This document shows positions 25,849-35,500 of a DNA stretch of 64,000 nucleotides, in pieces. The position numbers and the translations under genes are program-made. Under the pieces are notes generated by a model, which searched no databases, was not told the origin of the DNA, and worked only from the letters and a program-made list of their open reading frames with translations. Origin of the DNA: Caldovatus aquaticus (lineage in GTDB: Bacteria > Pseudomonadota > Alphaproteobacteria > Acetobacterales > Acetobacteraceae). Position 1 is the stretch's first letter. Each line of letters starts with the position of its first letter. The stretch is taken from NCBI RefSeq assembly GCF_019458025.1, contig NZ_JAHZUY010000011.1, positions 33,669-97,668 of the forward strand. The letters run 5' to 3'.

Positions 25849-27025
25849 CGCCACCGCCGTGCCGAGCGTGCCGCTCGGCGAGGACTACCCCGAGATCCGC
25901 GCCGCGATCCGCAGGATCTGCGAGGGCTTCCCCGGCGCCTACTGGCGCGAGAAGGAGGAGAAGGAGGCCTATCCCGCCGAGTTCGTCCAGGCGCTGACCG
26001 AGAGCGGCTACCTCGCGGCGCTGATCCCGGAGGAGTACGGCGGCGCCGGCCTGCCGCTGCGCGCCGGCTGCGTGATCCTCGAGGAGATCCACAAGGCCGG
26101 CTGCTCGGCCGGCGCCTGCCACGCGCAGATGTACATCATGGGCACGCTGCTGCGCCACGGCTCGGAGGAGCAGAAGCGCCGCTACCTGCCCGACATCGCC
26201 TCCGGCAGGCTGCGCCTGCAGGCCTTCGGCGTGACCGAGCCGACCAGCGGCACCGACACCACCAGCCTCAAGACCCGTGCCGTGCGCGACGGCGACCACT
26301 ACGTCATCACCGGGCAGAAGGTCTGGACCTCGCGCGCGCTCCACTCCGACATGATGCTGCTGCTCGCGCGCACCACGCCGCTCGAGGAGGTGAAGCGCAA
26401 GTCGGACGGGCTCTCGGTGTTCCTCGTGGACCTGCGCGAGGCGCGCGGCAAGGGCCTCGAGATCCGGCCGATCAAGGCGATGATCAACCACAACACCACC
26501 GAGGTGTTCATGGACGGCATGCGCGTGCCGGCCGCCAACCTGATCGGCGAGGAGGGCAGGGGCTTCCGCTACATCCTCGACGGCATGAACGCCGAGCGCA
26601 TCCTGGTCGCCTCCGAGGGCCTCGGCGACGGGCGCTACTTCATCCGCAAGGCGGTGGATTACGCCAACAGCCGCGTCGTGTTCGGCCGCCCGATCGGGCA
26701 GAACCAGGGCATCCAGTTCCCGATCGCGCGCGCCCACGCCGAACTCGAGGCGGCGGAGATGATGATCCGCAAGGCGGCGACGCTGTTCGACGCCGGCCTG
26801 CCCTGCGGGCCGGAGGCCAACATGGCGAAGATGCTGGTCTCCGAGGCCGCCTGGCACGCCGCGGAGGCCTGCATGCAGACCCACGGCGGCTTCAGCTACG
26901 CGCGCGAATACGACATCGAGCGCAAGTGGCGCGAGATCCGGCTGATGCAGATCGCCCCGATCAGCACCAACCTGATCCTCGCCTACGTCGCCGAGCACGT
27001 GCTCGGCCTGCCGCGCTCCTACTGA
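25838..27025 (+). CDS. Acyl-CoA dehydrogenase family protein
   Basis: A 395-residue flavoprotein. FAD- and substrate-site motifs are AFGVTEPTSGTDTTSLKTRA, YVITGQKVWTSRAL, RVVFGRPIGQNQGIQFPIA and MQTHGGFSYAREYDIERKWR. The usual C-terminal catalytic Glu (the Tyr-Glu-Gly-Thr region of medium-chain enzymes) is replaced by IAPISTN. Instead Glu253 in MNAERILVA aligns with the helix-G Glu of isovaleryl-CoA dehydrogenase, so the enzyme is likely active with the base in that alternative position. It overlaps the CaiB gene and is probably the second step on the same acyl-CoA. Confidence 0.92.
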   Translation: MSADATAVPSVPLGEDYPEIRAAIRRICEGFPGAYWREKEEKEAYPAEFVQALTESGYLAALIPEEYGGAGLPLRAGCVILEEIHKAGCSAGACHAQMYIMGTLLRHGSEEQKRRYLPDIASGRLRLQAFGVTEPTSGTDTTSLKTRAVRDGDHYVITGQKVWTSRALHSDMMLLLARTTPLEEVKRKSDGLSVFLVDLREARGKGLEIRPIKAMINHNTTEVFMDGMRVPAANLIGEEGRGFRYILDGMNAERILVASEGLGDGRYFIRKAVDYANSRVVFGRPIGQNQGIQFPIARAHAELEAAEMMIRKAATLFDAGLPCGPEANMAKMLVSEAAWHAAEACMQTHGGFSYAREYDIERKWREIRLMQIAPISTNLILAYVAEHVLGLPRSY

Positions 27026-27060
27026 GCCCGGGGCGGCGCCGACCGCGGACGGCGGGCGCG

Positions 27061-27077
27061 CGGCGGCCCCGCCGCCG
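27061..27077. terminator. Small GC hairpin between convergent genes
   Basis: CGGCGGC-CCC-GCCGCCG is a perfect 7-base-pair inverted repeat with a 3-base loop, halfway between the acyl-CoA dehydrogenase stop and the stop of the leftward MFS gene. There is no T-run on either side. In a genome this GC-rich such short repeats can arise by chance, so the terminator role is tentative. Confidence 0.28.
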
Positions 27078-27120
27078 GGCGGGACCCGTTGCGGCGGGCG
27101 CGGCCGGGCGAAGGAGGGCT

Positions 27121-28722
27121 CTAGCCGCGCGGCGGCGCGGCAGCGGGAAGGGGCGGGCGCCGCCGCGTCATCAGCCCCGGCGCCAGCGCCGCCGCGAAGG
27201 CGAGGGCGAGCGCCAGGAAGGCGTCGCGGAAGCCGAGCATCCCCGCCTGCGCGGCGACGACGCGGCCGAGGTAGTCCTCCGCCCCGGCGCGGCGCAGCGT
27301 CTCCGGCAGGCCGTCCTGGGCGAGCAGGCCCTCGATCAGGCGCAGCGCCTCCATCGTCGCCGGGTTGCCCGGATGCTGCGTCGCCGCCAGCGCCTCGGCG
27401 TGGAACTGCGTCCGCTGCTCCAGCAGCACCGAGAGCAGCGTCACGCCGAGCGCGCCGCCCAGCATGCGGGTGAAGCTGATCGCCCCGGCGCCCTGGGCGA
27501 GGAGCCGCGGCGGCAGGGCGCGCAGCGCCCCGGCGTTGATGCTCGGCATCGCGAAGCCCATGCCGGCGCGCCCGATCATCGTCCAGAGGGCGAAGGTCCA
27601 GAACGGCGTGTCGGTGTCCCCGCCCGCCATCAGCCAGCAGGAGACGGCGAACACGACCAGCCCGAAGACGATCAGCTTCCAGCCCGGCACCTTGTCCGAC
27701 AGCCGTCCCGCGACCGGGAACACCACGCCCGCGACCAGCCCCGCCGGCATCAGCAGCAGGCCCGCCCGCGTCGCCGTGTAGCCCTGCACGAGCTGCACGA
27801 AGAGCGGGATCAGGTAGGTCGAGCCGAACATGCCGGCGCCGTAGATCAGCGAGGTCACGGCGGAGGCGCCGAAGCCGCGCTCGGCGAAGACGCGCGGATT
27901 CAGGAGCGGCGCCGGCGCCTTCGCCTCCCAGGCGAAGAAGACGGCCCAGGCCGCGCCGGCGACGCAGAGCGCGGTGACGACGAAATCCGACCCCCAGCCC
28001 TCGCGCTGGCCGCTGGACAGCGCGCCGAGCAGCGTGCCCAGCGCCAGGGCGAGCAGCCCGAAGCCGAGCCAGTCGAAGCGCCGCATCGGCGCCTCCTCCT
28101 GCCGCCCGGGCATGAACATCATGCCCAGGCCGAGGCCCGCCAGGGTGAAGGGCACGCCGAGGAGGAACACGAAGCGCCACCCCCAGTCGTCCACCAGCAG
28201 CCCGCCGATGCTCGGCCCGAAGGCCGGCGCCAGCACCACGCCCATGGCGTAGAGCCCCATCGCCGCGCCGCGGCGGTCGGGCGGGAAGACGGCGAAGATG
28301 ATCTGCATCGCCATCGGCTGCAGCACGCCGGCGCAGGCCCCCTGCAGGATCCGGCTCGCGATCAGCGTGCCCGCGTTGGGGGCGAGGCCGGCGGTCACGG
28401 AGGAGAGCGCGAACAGCCCGATGACGACGACGAAGACGGCGCGGAAGCCGAAGGATTCCACCAGCCAGGCGTTGAGCAGCATGGTCCCGGTGGTGGCGGC
28501 GAGGAAGCCGGCCGAGATCAGCTGCGCCTGGTCCTGGCCGATGCCGAAGGCGCCCATCACCTCCGGCAGCGCGACGTTGGCGATGGTAGAGGAGAGCACC
28601 GTCGCCAGCGTCCCCATCAGCGCCGTGCCGGCGACGAGCCAGCGATAGGCCGGACCGTAGCGCGCGAACAGCGCCTCGACGCTGCGTCCGCCGCCGGCCT
28701 CGGGCGCCTCACTCCCGCGCAT
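27121..28722 (-). CDS. emrB: DHA2 family MFS multidrug efflux permease (EmrB/QacA-like)
   Basis: A 533-residue inner-membrane antiporter of normal length with about 14 transmembrane helices. The DHA2 signatures are TVLSSTIANVALPEVMGAFG near helix 1, VLQPMAMQIIFAVFPPDRRG (motif A-like loop), and VLAPAFGPSIGGLLVD (motif C of antiporters). It overlaps the 3' end of the emrA-type gene by 14 bases and is the last gene of marR-emrA-emrB. Together with the membrane-fusion protein and an outer-membrane channel elsewhere it would export hydrophobic drugs or weak acids. The symbol is by family resemblance; the substrate is unknown. Confidence 0.88.
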   Translation of the reverse strand: MRGSEAPEAGGGRSVEALFARYGPAYRWLVAGTALMGTLATVLSSTIANVALPEVMGAFGIGQDQAQLISAGFLAATTGTMLLNAWLVESFGFRAVFVVVIGLFALSSVTAGLAPNAGTLIASRILQGACAGVLQPMAMQIIFAVFPPDRRGAAMGLYAMGVVLAPAFGPSIGGLLVDDWGWRFVFLLGVPFTLAGLGLGMMFMPGRQEEAPMRRFDWLGFGLLALALGTLLGALSSGQREGWGSDFVVTALCVAGAAWAVFFAWEAKAPAPLLNPRVFAERGFGASAVTSLIYGAGMFGSTYLIPLFVQLVQGYTATRAGLLLMPAGLVAGVVFPVAGRLSDKVPGWKLIVFGLVVFAVSCWLMAGGDTDTPFWTFALWTMIGRAGMGFAMPSINAGALRALPPRLLAQGAGAISFTRMLGGALGVTLLSVLLEQRTQFHAEALAATQHPGNPATMEALRLIEGLLAQDGLPETLRRAGAEDYLGRVVAAQAGMLGFRDAFLALALAFAAALAPGLMTRRRPPLPAAAPPRG

Positions 28723-29960
28723 CGGCCTCGACCCGCACCAGCATCCCGGGGCGGAGCAGCCCCGGCTCGGGCGGCGGCTGCAGGGCGATGCGCAGCGGCA
28801 GGCGCTGGGTGATGCGGGTGAAGTTGCCGCTCGGGTTCGGCGCCGGCAGCAGGGCGAACTCGCTCGTCGCCGCGGCGCCGACGCGCTCCACGACGCCCTC
28901 GAAGCGCCGGCCCGGATAGGCGTCCACCGTGACGAGCACCGGCTTGCCGGGGCTGAAGAAGCGGACCTCGGTCTCCTTGACGTTGGCCTCGACGCGCACC
29001 GCCGAGGGGTCGTAGAGCAGCAGCAGCCGCTGGCCCGGCGCGACGTATTCGCCGGCGTCCACGAACACGCGGGCCACCACGCCGTCGAAGGGCATCGGGA
29101 TCGTGCGGTCGGCGAGGTCCATCTCCGCGCGCTCGCGCTGCGCGCGCAGCTCGCGCTCCTGCGGCCCGAGCGCCTCGAGCTGGCGCGCCAGCACGTTCAG
29201 CTCCTCCCGCGCGGCGGCCGCGGCGGCGGGGGGGGGGGGGGGCGGGGGGGGGGGGGCGCCGGGCGGGGGGGCCGCCGGGGGCCGGCCGCGCGGCCGCCCG
29301 CCCCCCGCCGCGCGCCGCCCCCCCCCCCGCGGCCGAGAGCACGCGCTGGCGGGCGGATTCGAGCTGCGCGCGCGTCTGGTCGAGCCGCTGGCGGGTGCCG
29401 GAGCCGCTGCCGATCAGGTCGCGCGCGCGCGCGAACTCGGCCTCGGCGAAGGCCCGTTCCGCCTCGGCCGCCGAGAGGTCGGCGCGCGCCGCCGCCAGCC
29501 GCGCGCCCTGCGCCTCCTGCTCGCTCCGCGTCTGGCGGTCCACCATCTCGATCCGCGCCTCGATCTCGCGCCGGCGCGCGGCGAGGCCGGCGAGGCGCGC
29601 CGCGATCTCGCGCAGCGCGAGCTCGGTCTCGCGGCCGTCTATGCGCACCAGGACCGCGCCGCGGCGCACCTGGTCGCCCGCGATCGCGCGCACCTCCGTC
29701 GCCCAGCCGGGCACGCGGCTGGCGAGCGTCACCATGTCCGCCGCGATGCGCGCGTCGTCGAGGAGGACGTGGGTGTACTGCCGGTAGAGCCAGTGCCCGC
29801 CGGCGCCCAGCGCGGCGAGCAGCAGCGCGCCGAGCGCGAGCATCCGCAGCAGCCGCCGCCCCGCATGGGTGCGGAGCGAGAGGCGTCCCGCCGCGCGCGG
29901 CGCGCCCGGCGCGGCGCGCTCCAGCACCGCCGGGGCGCCGCTAGGCTGCCCGATGTCCAC
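28709..29960 (-). pseudogene. emrA: HlyD/EmrA-type membrane fusion protein, reading frame broken by a G/C tract
   Basis: The N-terminal frame starts at a GTG (29960) behind GAGGAGG and encodes a membrane anchor (MLALGALLLAALGAGGHWLYR), the lipoyl half-motif VPGWATEVRAIAGDQVRRG, and coiled-coil helices up to ARQRVLSAA. The C-terminal part is in another frame: LARQLEALGPQERELRAQ, RTIPMPFDGVVARVFVDAGEYV (second lipoyl half), then the beta-barrel to the stop at 28709. The frames are separated by the homopolymer tract at 29221-29336, which encodes only Gly/Pro/Arg in place of the coiled-coil return. Either the tract is a sequencing or assembly error, or the gene is truly inactivated. Both ends are otherwise intact. 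Confidence 0.75.
29221..29336. repeat. Extreme G/C homopolymer tract inside emrA
   Basis: This stretch holds a G15 run (29228-29242), one C, a G13 run (29244-29256), further G7 and G5 runs, a GCCGGCCGCGCGGCCG-type palindrome, a C6 run and a C11 run (29318-29328). A and T are absent from 29221 to 29333. G-rich on one side and C-rich on the other, it could fold back on itself. It is unlike any other place in the window and coincides exactly with the frame change in the fusion-protein gene. Confidence 0.85.
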
Positions 29961-30447
29961 GGGCGTCCTCCTCTCCGCCCGCCGGCTCCTCCGCGTCCGG
30001 CGTCGCGGCGAGGTTGAGCGCGGCGCGCTCCAGCACGCGCAGGCAGGTGGCGAGGTCGGCCTCCGGGATGCCGGCGAGGATCTCCGCCCGCACCCTGGCC
30101 GCCACCTCCTCGATGCGGCGCAGGAGCGGCGCGGCCTTGGCCGTCAGGTGCACGGTCTTGGAGCGCCGGTCGTGCGCCACGCCGCGGCGCTCGACGAGGC
30201 CCTCGCGCTCCAGCCAGTCGAGGGTGCGCACCAGGCTCGGCGCCTCGATGGCGAGCCGCGCCGCGAGCTCCTTCTGCGTCACCCCGTCGCCGTTGCGGGC
30301 CAGGTCGAGCAGCGCCAGCCAGCGCGCCTCGGTCAGGCCGAAGGCGGCGATGCGCGCGTCGAGCCGCGCCCGCCAGCGGCGGGCGACGCGGCCGATGGTG
30401 CGGCCGACGCGGTAGCGCAGCTGCGCCTGGGCGCTCATTTCGACCAT
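29941..30447 (-). CDS. MarR family transcriptional regulator
   Basis: A 168-residue winged-helix regulator. The DNA-binding part reads LTEARWLALLDLARNGDGVT, QKELAARLAIEAPSLVRTLD (recognition helix) and LEREGLVERRGVAHDRRSKT (wing). Its stop overlaps the start of the emrA-type gene by 20 bases, giving the common marR-emrA-emrB arrangement in which the regulator represses its own efflux operon and is released by a phenolic or drug ligand. The ATG at 30447 is used; another at 30438 is possible, and neither has a good ribosome site. The transcript may be nearly leaderless. Confidence 0.9.
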   Translation of the reverse strand: MVEMSAQAQLRYRVGRTIGRVARRWRARLDARIAAFGLTEARWLALLDLARNGDGVTQKELAARLAIEAPSLVRTLDWLEREGLVERRGVAHDRRSKTVHLTAKAAPLLRRIEEVAARVRAEILAGIPEADLATCLRVLERAALNLAATPDAEEPAGGEEDARGHRAA

Positions 30448-30454
30448 CGCTGGA

Positions 30455-30484
30455 TTTGTAGCGCCCTGGCCGATAGCTAGCCAA
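30455..30484 (-). promoter_or_regulatory. Possible marR operon promoter with overlapping dyad
   Basis: On the minus strand TTGGCT (30479-30484), an 18-base spacer and TACAAA (30455-30460) lie just before the marR start, which would give a transcript starting within a few bases of the ATG. An imperfect dyad of the form TAG-N8-CTA (30474-30487) overlaps the -35 element and could be the autorepression operator. The hexamers match consensus only partly. Confidence 0.3.
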
Positions 30485-30544
30485 CTAACAAACCGGACAC
30501 CTGCCCCGCGCCCCGCGCGGGGCAGCGCCCCGCCGGCCCGCCCC

Positions 30545-31387
30545 TCACTCGTGATGCACGACCCCGTCCACCTCGCCGCAGAAGTGCCGCAGCGCCCTCG
30601 CGCAGGCCGCCGGCATCAGCACCTGGATGGCGTGGAAGCGCGTCGGCAGGTGGAGGATGCGGATGTGCGGGATCCCCGCGCGCAGCCGCGCCTCCTCCGC
30701 GCCGGTCACGATCCCGGCCTCGGGATAGAGGCCGAGCACCGGCACGCGCACCCGCGGCAGCCAGGGCTCGGCATCGGTGCGGATGGACATGTCGGCGAAG
30801 GCGATCATCGCCTCGACGTCGGTGCGCCCCATCTCCGCGGCACACCAGCCGAGCAGGCCGGGATCGGTGCCGGGCGGGAAGCGGGAGGAGCCGTTCGCCG
30901 CCTCGGTCCAGCCGCGCGTGCCCATCGCGCGCAGCGCCGCCTGCCAGCTCGGATGGCCGAAGGCGAAGCGCTCGCGCACCGCCTCGCGCATGGCGAGCGG
31001 CGTCGCGAGCAGCGTCAGGCTGCGCAGCCGCTCCGGCGCCGTCGCGGCGAGCAGGAGGCCGAACACGCCGGCGAAGGATTCGCCGCAGTAGTGCACCGGC
31101 GCGCCGCCGGCGACCGCATCCATCACCGCGCACAGGTCGCCGACGAACTCCTCCGGCGCGAAGCAGGCATGCGGGTCGAAGTCGAGCGGCGAGCGGCCGA
31201 AGCCGCGCAGGTCGGCGCGCACCACCCGGTAGAAGCGCGCGAGGTAGGGCACCCAGGCGCGCCAGAACTCGGCCGAGCGGCCGTAGCCGTGCTGCAGCAT
31301 CAGCCAGGGCGCCTCGCGCCAGGGGTCGGTGTAGTCGTCCACCACGTAGTGGATGGCGGGCTTGCCCGGGCGCTCGAGCAGCGGCAT
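30545..31387 (-). CDS. Alpha/beta hydrolase
   Basis: A 280-residue alpha/beta-hydrolase fold protein. Seen: WLMLQHGYGRSAEFWRAWV (oxyanion-hole HG motif), VRADLRGFGRSPLDF, the nucleophile elbow YCGESFAGVFG (Ser in GxSxxG), and a C-terminal LPTRFHAIQVL with the likely catalytic His. The relation to 3-oxoadipate enol-lactonase-like hydrolases is general, and the substrate cannot be named. The ATG at 31387 follows GAGGGGAGGG. It is divergent from a crotonase gene with 108 bases between, so the two probably act in one pathway. Confidence 0.88.
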   Translation of the reverse strand: MPLLERPGKPAIHYVVDDYTDPWREAPWLMLQHGYGRSAEFWRAWVPYLARFYRVVRADLRGFGRSPLDFDPHACFAPEEFVGDLCAVMDAVAGGAPVHYCGESFAGVFGLLLAATAPERLRSLTLLATPLAMREAVRERFAFGHPSWQAALRAMGTRGWTEAANGSSRFPPGTDPGLLGWCAAEMGRTDVEAMIAFADMSIRTDAEPWLPRVRVPVLGLYPEAGIVTGAEEARLRAGIPHIRILHLPTRFHAIQVLMPAACARALRHFCGEVDGVVHHE

Positions 31388-31495
31388 GCGTCCCTCCCCT
31401 CGCGTTGCGCGGCGCGTCGCGCCATGATGGCATGCGGCGCCCCCCTGGGAAGACGCGACGCCGCCCCGCGCGGCGCGAGGCACGAGGAACCGCGC

Positions 31496-32314
31496 ATGAC
31501 GAGCGAAGCCGAGCCGCCGCCTGTCCTGTTCTCGCGCGAGGGCGAACACCTCGCGGTCATCACGCTGAACCGCCCCGAATCGCGCAACCCGCTCGACCTC
31601 GACACGCAGGACGCGCTGATCGCGGCCGTCGCGCGGCTGGAGGCCGAGCCCGGCATCCGCGTCGCCATCCTCACCGGCGCCGGCAGCGCCTTTTCCTCCG
31701 GCGGCAACGTCCGGCGCATGAGCGCCGCGGCCAGCGGCCCGGCCGAGCGCACGCCGGCCGAGGCGCGCCGCTACTACCGCCACGGCATCCAGCGCATCCC
31801 GCTCGCCCTCGAGCGCTGCGAGGTGCCGATCATCGCCGCGGTGAACGGCCCGGCGGTCGGCGCCGGGCTCGATCTCGCCTGCATGTGCGACATCCGCATC
31901 GCCGCCCGGTCCGCCCGCTTCGCCGAGAGCTTCGTCAAGCTCGGCATCATCCCGGGCGACGGCGGCGCCTTCCTGCTGCCGCGCGTGGTCGGCTTCGCCC
32001 GGGCCGCCGAAATGGCGCTCACCGGCGACGCGCTCTCGGCCGAGGAGGCGCTCGCCTGCGGCCTGGTCTCGCGCGTGGTGCCCGATGCCGAGCTGATGGA
32101 CGCGGCGCGCGCCCTCGCCGCGCGCATCGCCGCCAACCCGCCGCAGGCGGTGCGCATGACGCGGCGCCTGCTGCGCCTGGCCTGGAACGGCTCGCTGGAG
32201 ACGGTGCTCGAGCTCTCCGCCAACATGCAGGCGGTCGCGCACACCACCGCCGACCACAAGGAGGCGATGGCGGCGCTGCGGGAGAAGCGCCAGCCGGTGT
32301 TCAGGGGAGCGTGA
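31496..32314 (+). CDS. Enoyl-CoA hydratase/isomerase (crotonase) family protein
   Basis: A 272-residue crotonase-fold protein: VITLNRPESRNPLDLDT, the first oxyanion loop TGAGSAFSSGGNVRRM, the second in VNGPAVGAGLDLACMCDIRI, and KLGIIPGDGGAFLLPRVVG, where Pro-Gly-Asp replaces the Pro-Glu/Asp-Gly order of hydratases. LTGDALSAEEALACGLVSRVV follows. The catalytic acidic residue is thus probably Asp, as in several isomerases and unclassified members. The ATG at 31496 has GCGAGGCACGAGGAAC upstream. It is a different paralogue from the crotonase at 542. Confidence 0.88.
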   Translation: MTSEAEPPPVLFSREGEHLAVITLNRPESRNPLDLDTQDALIAAVARLEAEPGIRVAILTGAGSAFSSGGNVRRMSAAASGPAERTPAEARRYYRHGIQRIPLALERCEVPIIAAVNGPAVGAGLDLACMCDIRIAARSARFAESFVKLGIIPGDGGAFLLPRVVGFARAAEMALTGDALSAEEALACGLVSRVVPDAELMDAARALAARIAANPPQAVRMTRRLLRLAWNGSLETVLELSANMQAVAHTTADHKEAMAALREKRQPVFRGA

Positions 32315-32515
32315 GCCGCGGCGGCGCAGGCCGCGGCGTTGCGCGCGCGGCCTGTCCGCGTGCTCGCCGAACGCATGCGAGACCTCGCGCCCGCGGGCCC
32401 CGGGCGCCCATGCAACCCGGGCGCTTCCCTCGCCCGCCGCGGTGCGCCCGGCCGCCGTGTCGCGGGGCGATCACGGTGAAGTGAGGCAAACGCCGGCGCC
32501 GATCCGCGCTAGCCA

Positions 32516-32530
32516 CCCCCTTGTCGGGGG
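32516..32530 (+). promoter_or_regulatory. Hairpin covering the ribosome site of the HWE kinase
   Basis: CCCCC-TTGTC-GGGGG is a perfect 5-pair stem. The G-run is the only ribosome-site-like sequence before the ATG at 32536, so folding would hide it and lower translation. Whether this is a real control element or a chance GC stem is not known. Confidence 0.3.
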
Positions 32531-32535
32531 AATGG

Positions 32536-35500
32536 ATGCGGACCGGTGCCGTGGATCACGGCCGCGTCGGCAGCGAAAGCAACCGGCGCCAGGCGCGGGC
32601 GGGCTTTGTCGCCCTGGCGGGACTCGCCGCGACCCGTTCGCGCGCGCGGGCATCGCCGCGCCACGCGGCCCGGAGCGGGCGCAGCGTGCGCGTCTATCTC
32701 GTCGCGCTGGTCCTCGCCCTGCTGCTGCCGGCCTGGGCCTTCGCGACCCTCACCGCGGTCCGTCTCGCCGAGGCCAAGCGCGAGGCGGCCGTCGCCGGCG
32801 GGCTCGAGACGGCGCGCGCCGTCGCCGCGGCGACGGAACGCGAGATCGGCGCCCTGCACGCCAGCCTGGTCGCGCTCTCCACCTCGCCGGCCCTGGCGGC
32901 GGGCGACCTGGCGCTGTTCCATCGCCAGGCCAGCACCCTCGCCGTCGCGATCGGCGCCCAGGTGATGCTGACCGCCTCCGATGGGCGGCAGCTCGTCAAC
33001 ACCGCGCTCCCCTTCGGCCGGCCGCTGCCGCGCGCGGCCTGGTCCGACGGGGTCCAGGAGGCGGGCCTCGTCACGCCGGCCGCGGAGACGCCGGTCTCCG
33101 AGGTGTATCGCTCGCCGGGCGGCGGACGCGCCACGGTCGCGGTCAGCCTGCCGGTGCGGCTGCCGGGCAGCGAACCGGGCGGCGAGCCGGGCGGGTCCCC
33201 GCACATGCTCTCGATCGGCGCCGACGCGGTGCAGTTCTGGTCCCGCGCGCTGCGGCAGGTGGTGATGCCGCCGGGCTGGACCGCCGTGGTGCACGACCGG
33301 CGCGGCACGATCCTCGCCCGCCAGCCGGACCCCGAGCGCTTTGTCGGCCTGCCGGTGCACGCCGAGGCGCTGGCGGTGGTGGGCGCCGCCCCGGAAGGCG
33401 CCCGGTCCGGCTGGGGCCGCGCGACGGCGCCGGGCGGCGCGGCGGCCGACGGCCCCGTCTATGTCGCCTGGCAGCACCTCGCGGCCGCGCCCTGGACCGC
33501 GCTGGTCGGAATTCCCGAGGCGGTGGTGGACGGGTCGGTGCGGCGCTCGCTGATCTCGGTCGGCGCCGGCGGCGCGGTGGTCGTGTTCGGCATGTCGCTC
33601 GGCCTCGCCCTCTGGGGAACGCGGCGCATCGTGCAGCCGCTGGCGCGGCTCGAGCACGCCGCCGCCGCGGTCGGCCGCGGCGAGGTGCCGAGCCCGGGCG
33701 CCGCCACCGGGCTGCGCGAGCTGGACGCGGTGGCGAGCGCGCTGGCCGCCGCCGCGGCCGAGCGGCGCGCGCGCGAGGCCGAGAGCGCGGCGCTCGCCGC
33801 CCGCCTCGAGTCGGTGCTGGAGAGCACCACCGACGGCGTCCTGGTGGTGGATGCGGAGTGGCGCCTCACCTACGCCAACGGCCGGGCGCGGCAGATGCTC
33901 GGCGGCCGCGCGGACGCCTCCGGCACGCCCGGCGCGGGAGGGGCGGGAGCGCCGCTCGGCGCCAGCCTCTGGGACGCCTTCCCGCGCGACCCGGACAGCC
34001 CGTTCGAGACGGCCTTCCGCCGCGCCATGCGCGACCGCCGGCCGCGGGGGATCAGCGGCTACCATGCGCGCCTCGGCCTGTGGATCAGCGCCGACGCCTT
34101 CCCCGGCGCGGATGGCGGCCTCACGCTGTTCTTCCGCGACGTGAGCGCCGCCCGGATCGCCGAGGCGGCGCTGCGCGACAGCGAGGCGCGGCTCAAGGCG
34201 GTGCTGGAGCATGTCCCGGTGGGCGTGCTGCTGGCCGAGGCGCCCTCCGGCCGGGTGCTGCTGGCCAACCGCCAGGCGGCGGAGATCCTCGGCGAGCGCA
34301 CCGTCGCTGCCGCGGAGGACGGCGGAGAGCCGGCCGGCTGGGAGGCCTATGACGCCGAGGGCCGCCGCCTCGCCCCCGCGGACCTGCCGCTCGCCCGCAC
34401 CCTCGCCAGCGGCGCCCACGCCCAGGGCGAGATGCGGCTGCAGCGCCCCGACGGCAGCGCGGTCTGGATCCGCGCCTGGAGCGCGCCGATCCGCGACACC
34501 GCCGGGCGGCTGACCGGGGCCGTCGTCGCCTTCGCCGACATCGGCGCCGAGCACGCCGCGGCCGAGGCCCTGCAGCGCCAGGTCGCCGCCGAGACCGCGG
34601 CGCGCCAGGCCGCGATCGCCGCGGCCGAGGCGCTGGCCGCGAGCGAGGAGCGGTTCCGCCGCTTCGCCGAGGCGAGCCCCGACGGTCTCTGGATCAGCGA
34701 TCCCGAAGGCCGGCGCATCGAATATCTCAGCCCGGCCTTCGAGCGCATCTGGGGTCTCGGCCGCGCGACGCTGGTGGTGGAGCCGTGGCGGTGGCTCGAG
34801 CGCGTCCATCCCGAGGACCGCGACCGGGCCGCCGCCGCGCTGCGGCGCGCCGCGGCGGGCGAGGCGCCGGCGATCGACAGCGAATACCGGCTGCTCCGCC
34901 CCGAGGGCGGGGCGGCAGCCCCGGACGACGACGCCCTGCCGCCTTCCGCGGCGGCGGACGACGTCGCCGCGGAAGGCGCCCCTCCTCTCCGCTGGGTGCG
35001 CGACATCCTGTTCCCGATCCGGGACGCCGCCGGGCGCGTGGTGCGCATCGGCCGCCTGGTGCGCGACGTCACGGCGCGCAAGCGGTCGGAGGAGCGCCAG
35101 GCGATGCTGATGGGCGAGCTCAACCACCGGGTGAAGAACACGCTGGCGACGGTGCAGTCGCTCGCCCGCCAGACGGCGCGCGGCCGGCTCGGCGACGGCG
35201 GCACGGCGCCGGACGAGGCGGCCGCGGCCCCGCCGCGGCCCGGCGGCGCCCAGGCCCTGGAACGCTTCCTCGCCGACTTCCAGGCGCGGCTGCTCGCCCT
35301 CTCGCGCGCGCACGACCTGCTCACCGCGCGCACCTGGCGCGGCGCGACGCTCGGCGAGGTGGTCACGGCGGCGCTCGCCCCCTGGCGGAGCGCCGAGGGC
35401 GGCGCGCTCGCGACGCGGATCGTCGAGGAGGGGCCGGTGCTGTGGCTCGCGCCGCGGCAGGCGCTCGGCCTCGCCCTCGGGCTGCACGAGCTCGCCACCA

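Noticed and set aside
29221..29336. CRISPR-like or tandem repeat array
   Set aside because: There are no regular repeat units or spacers, only homopolymer runs and a short palindrome.
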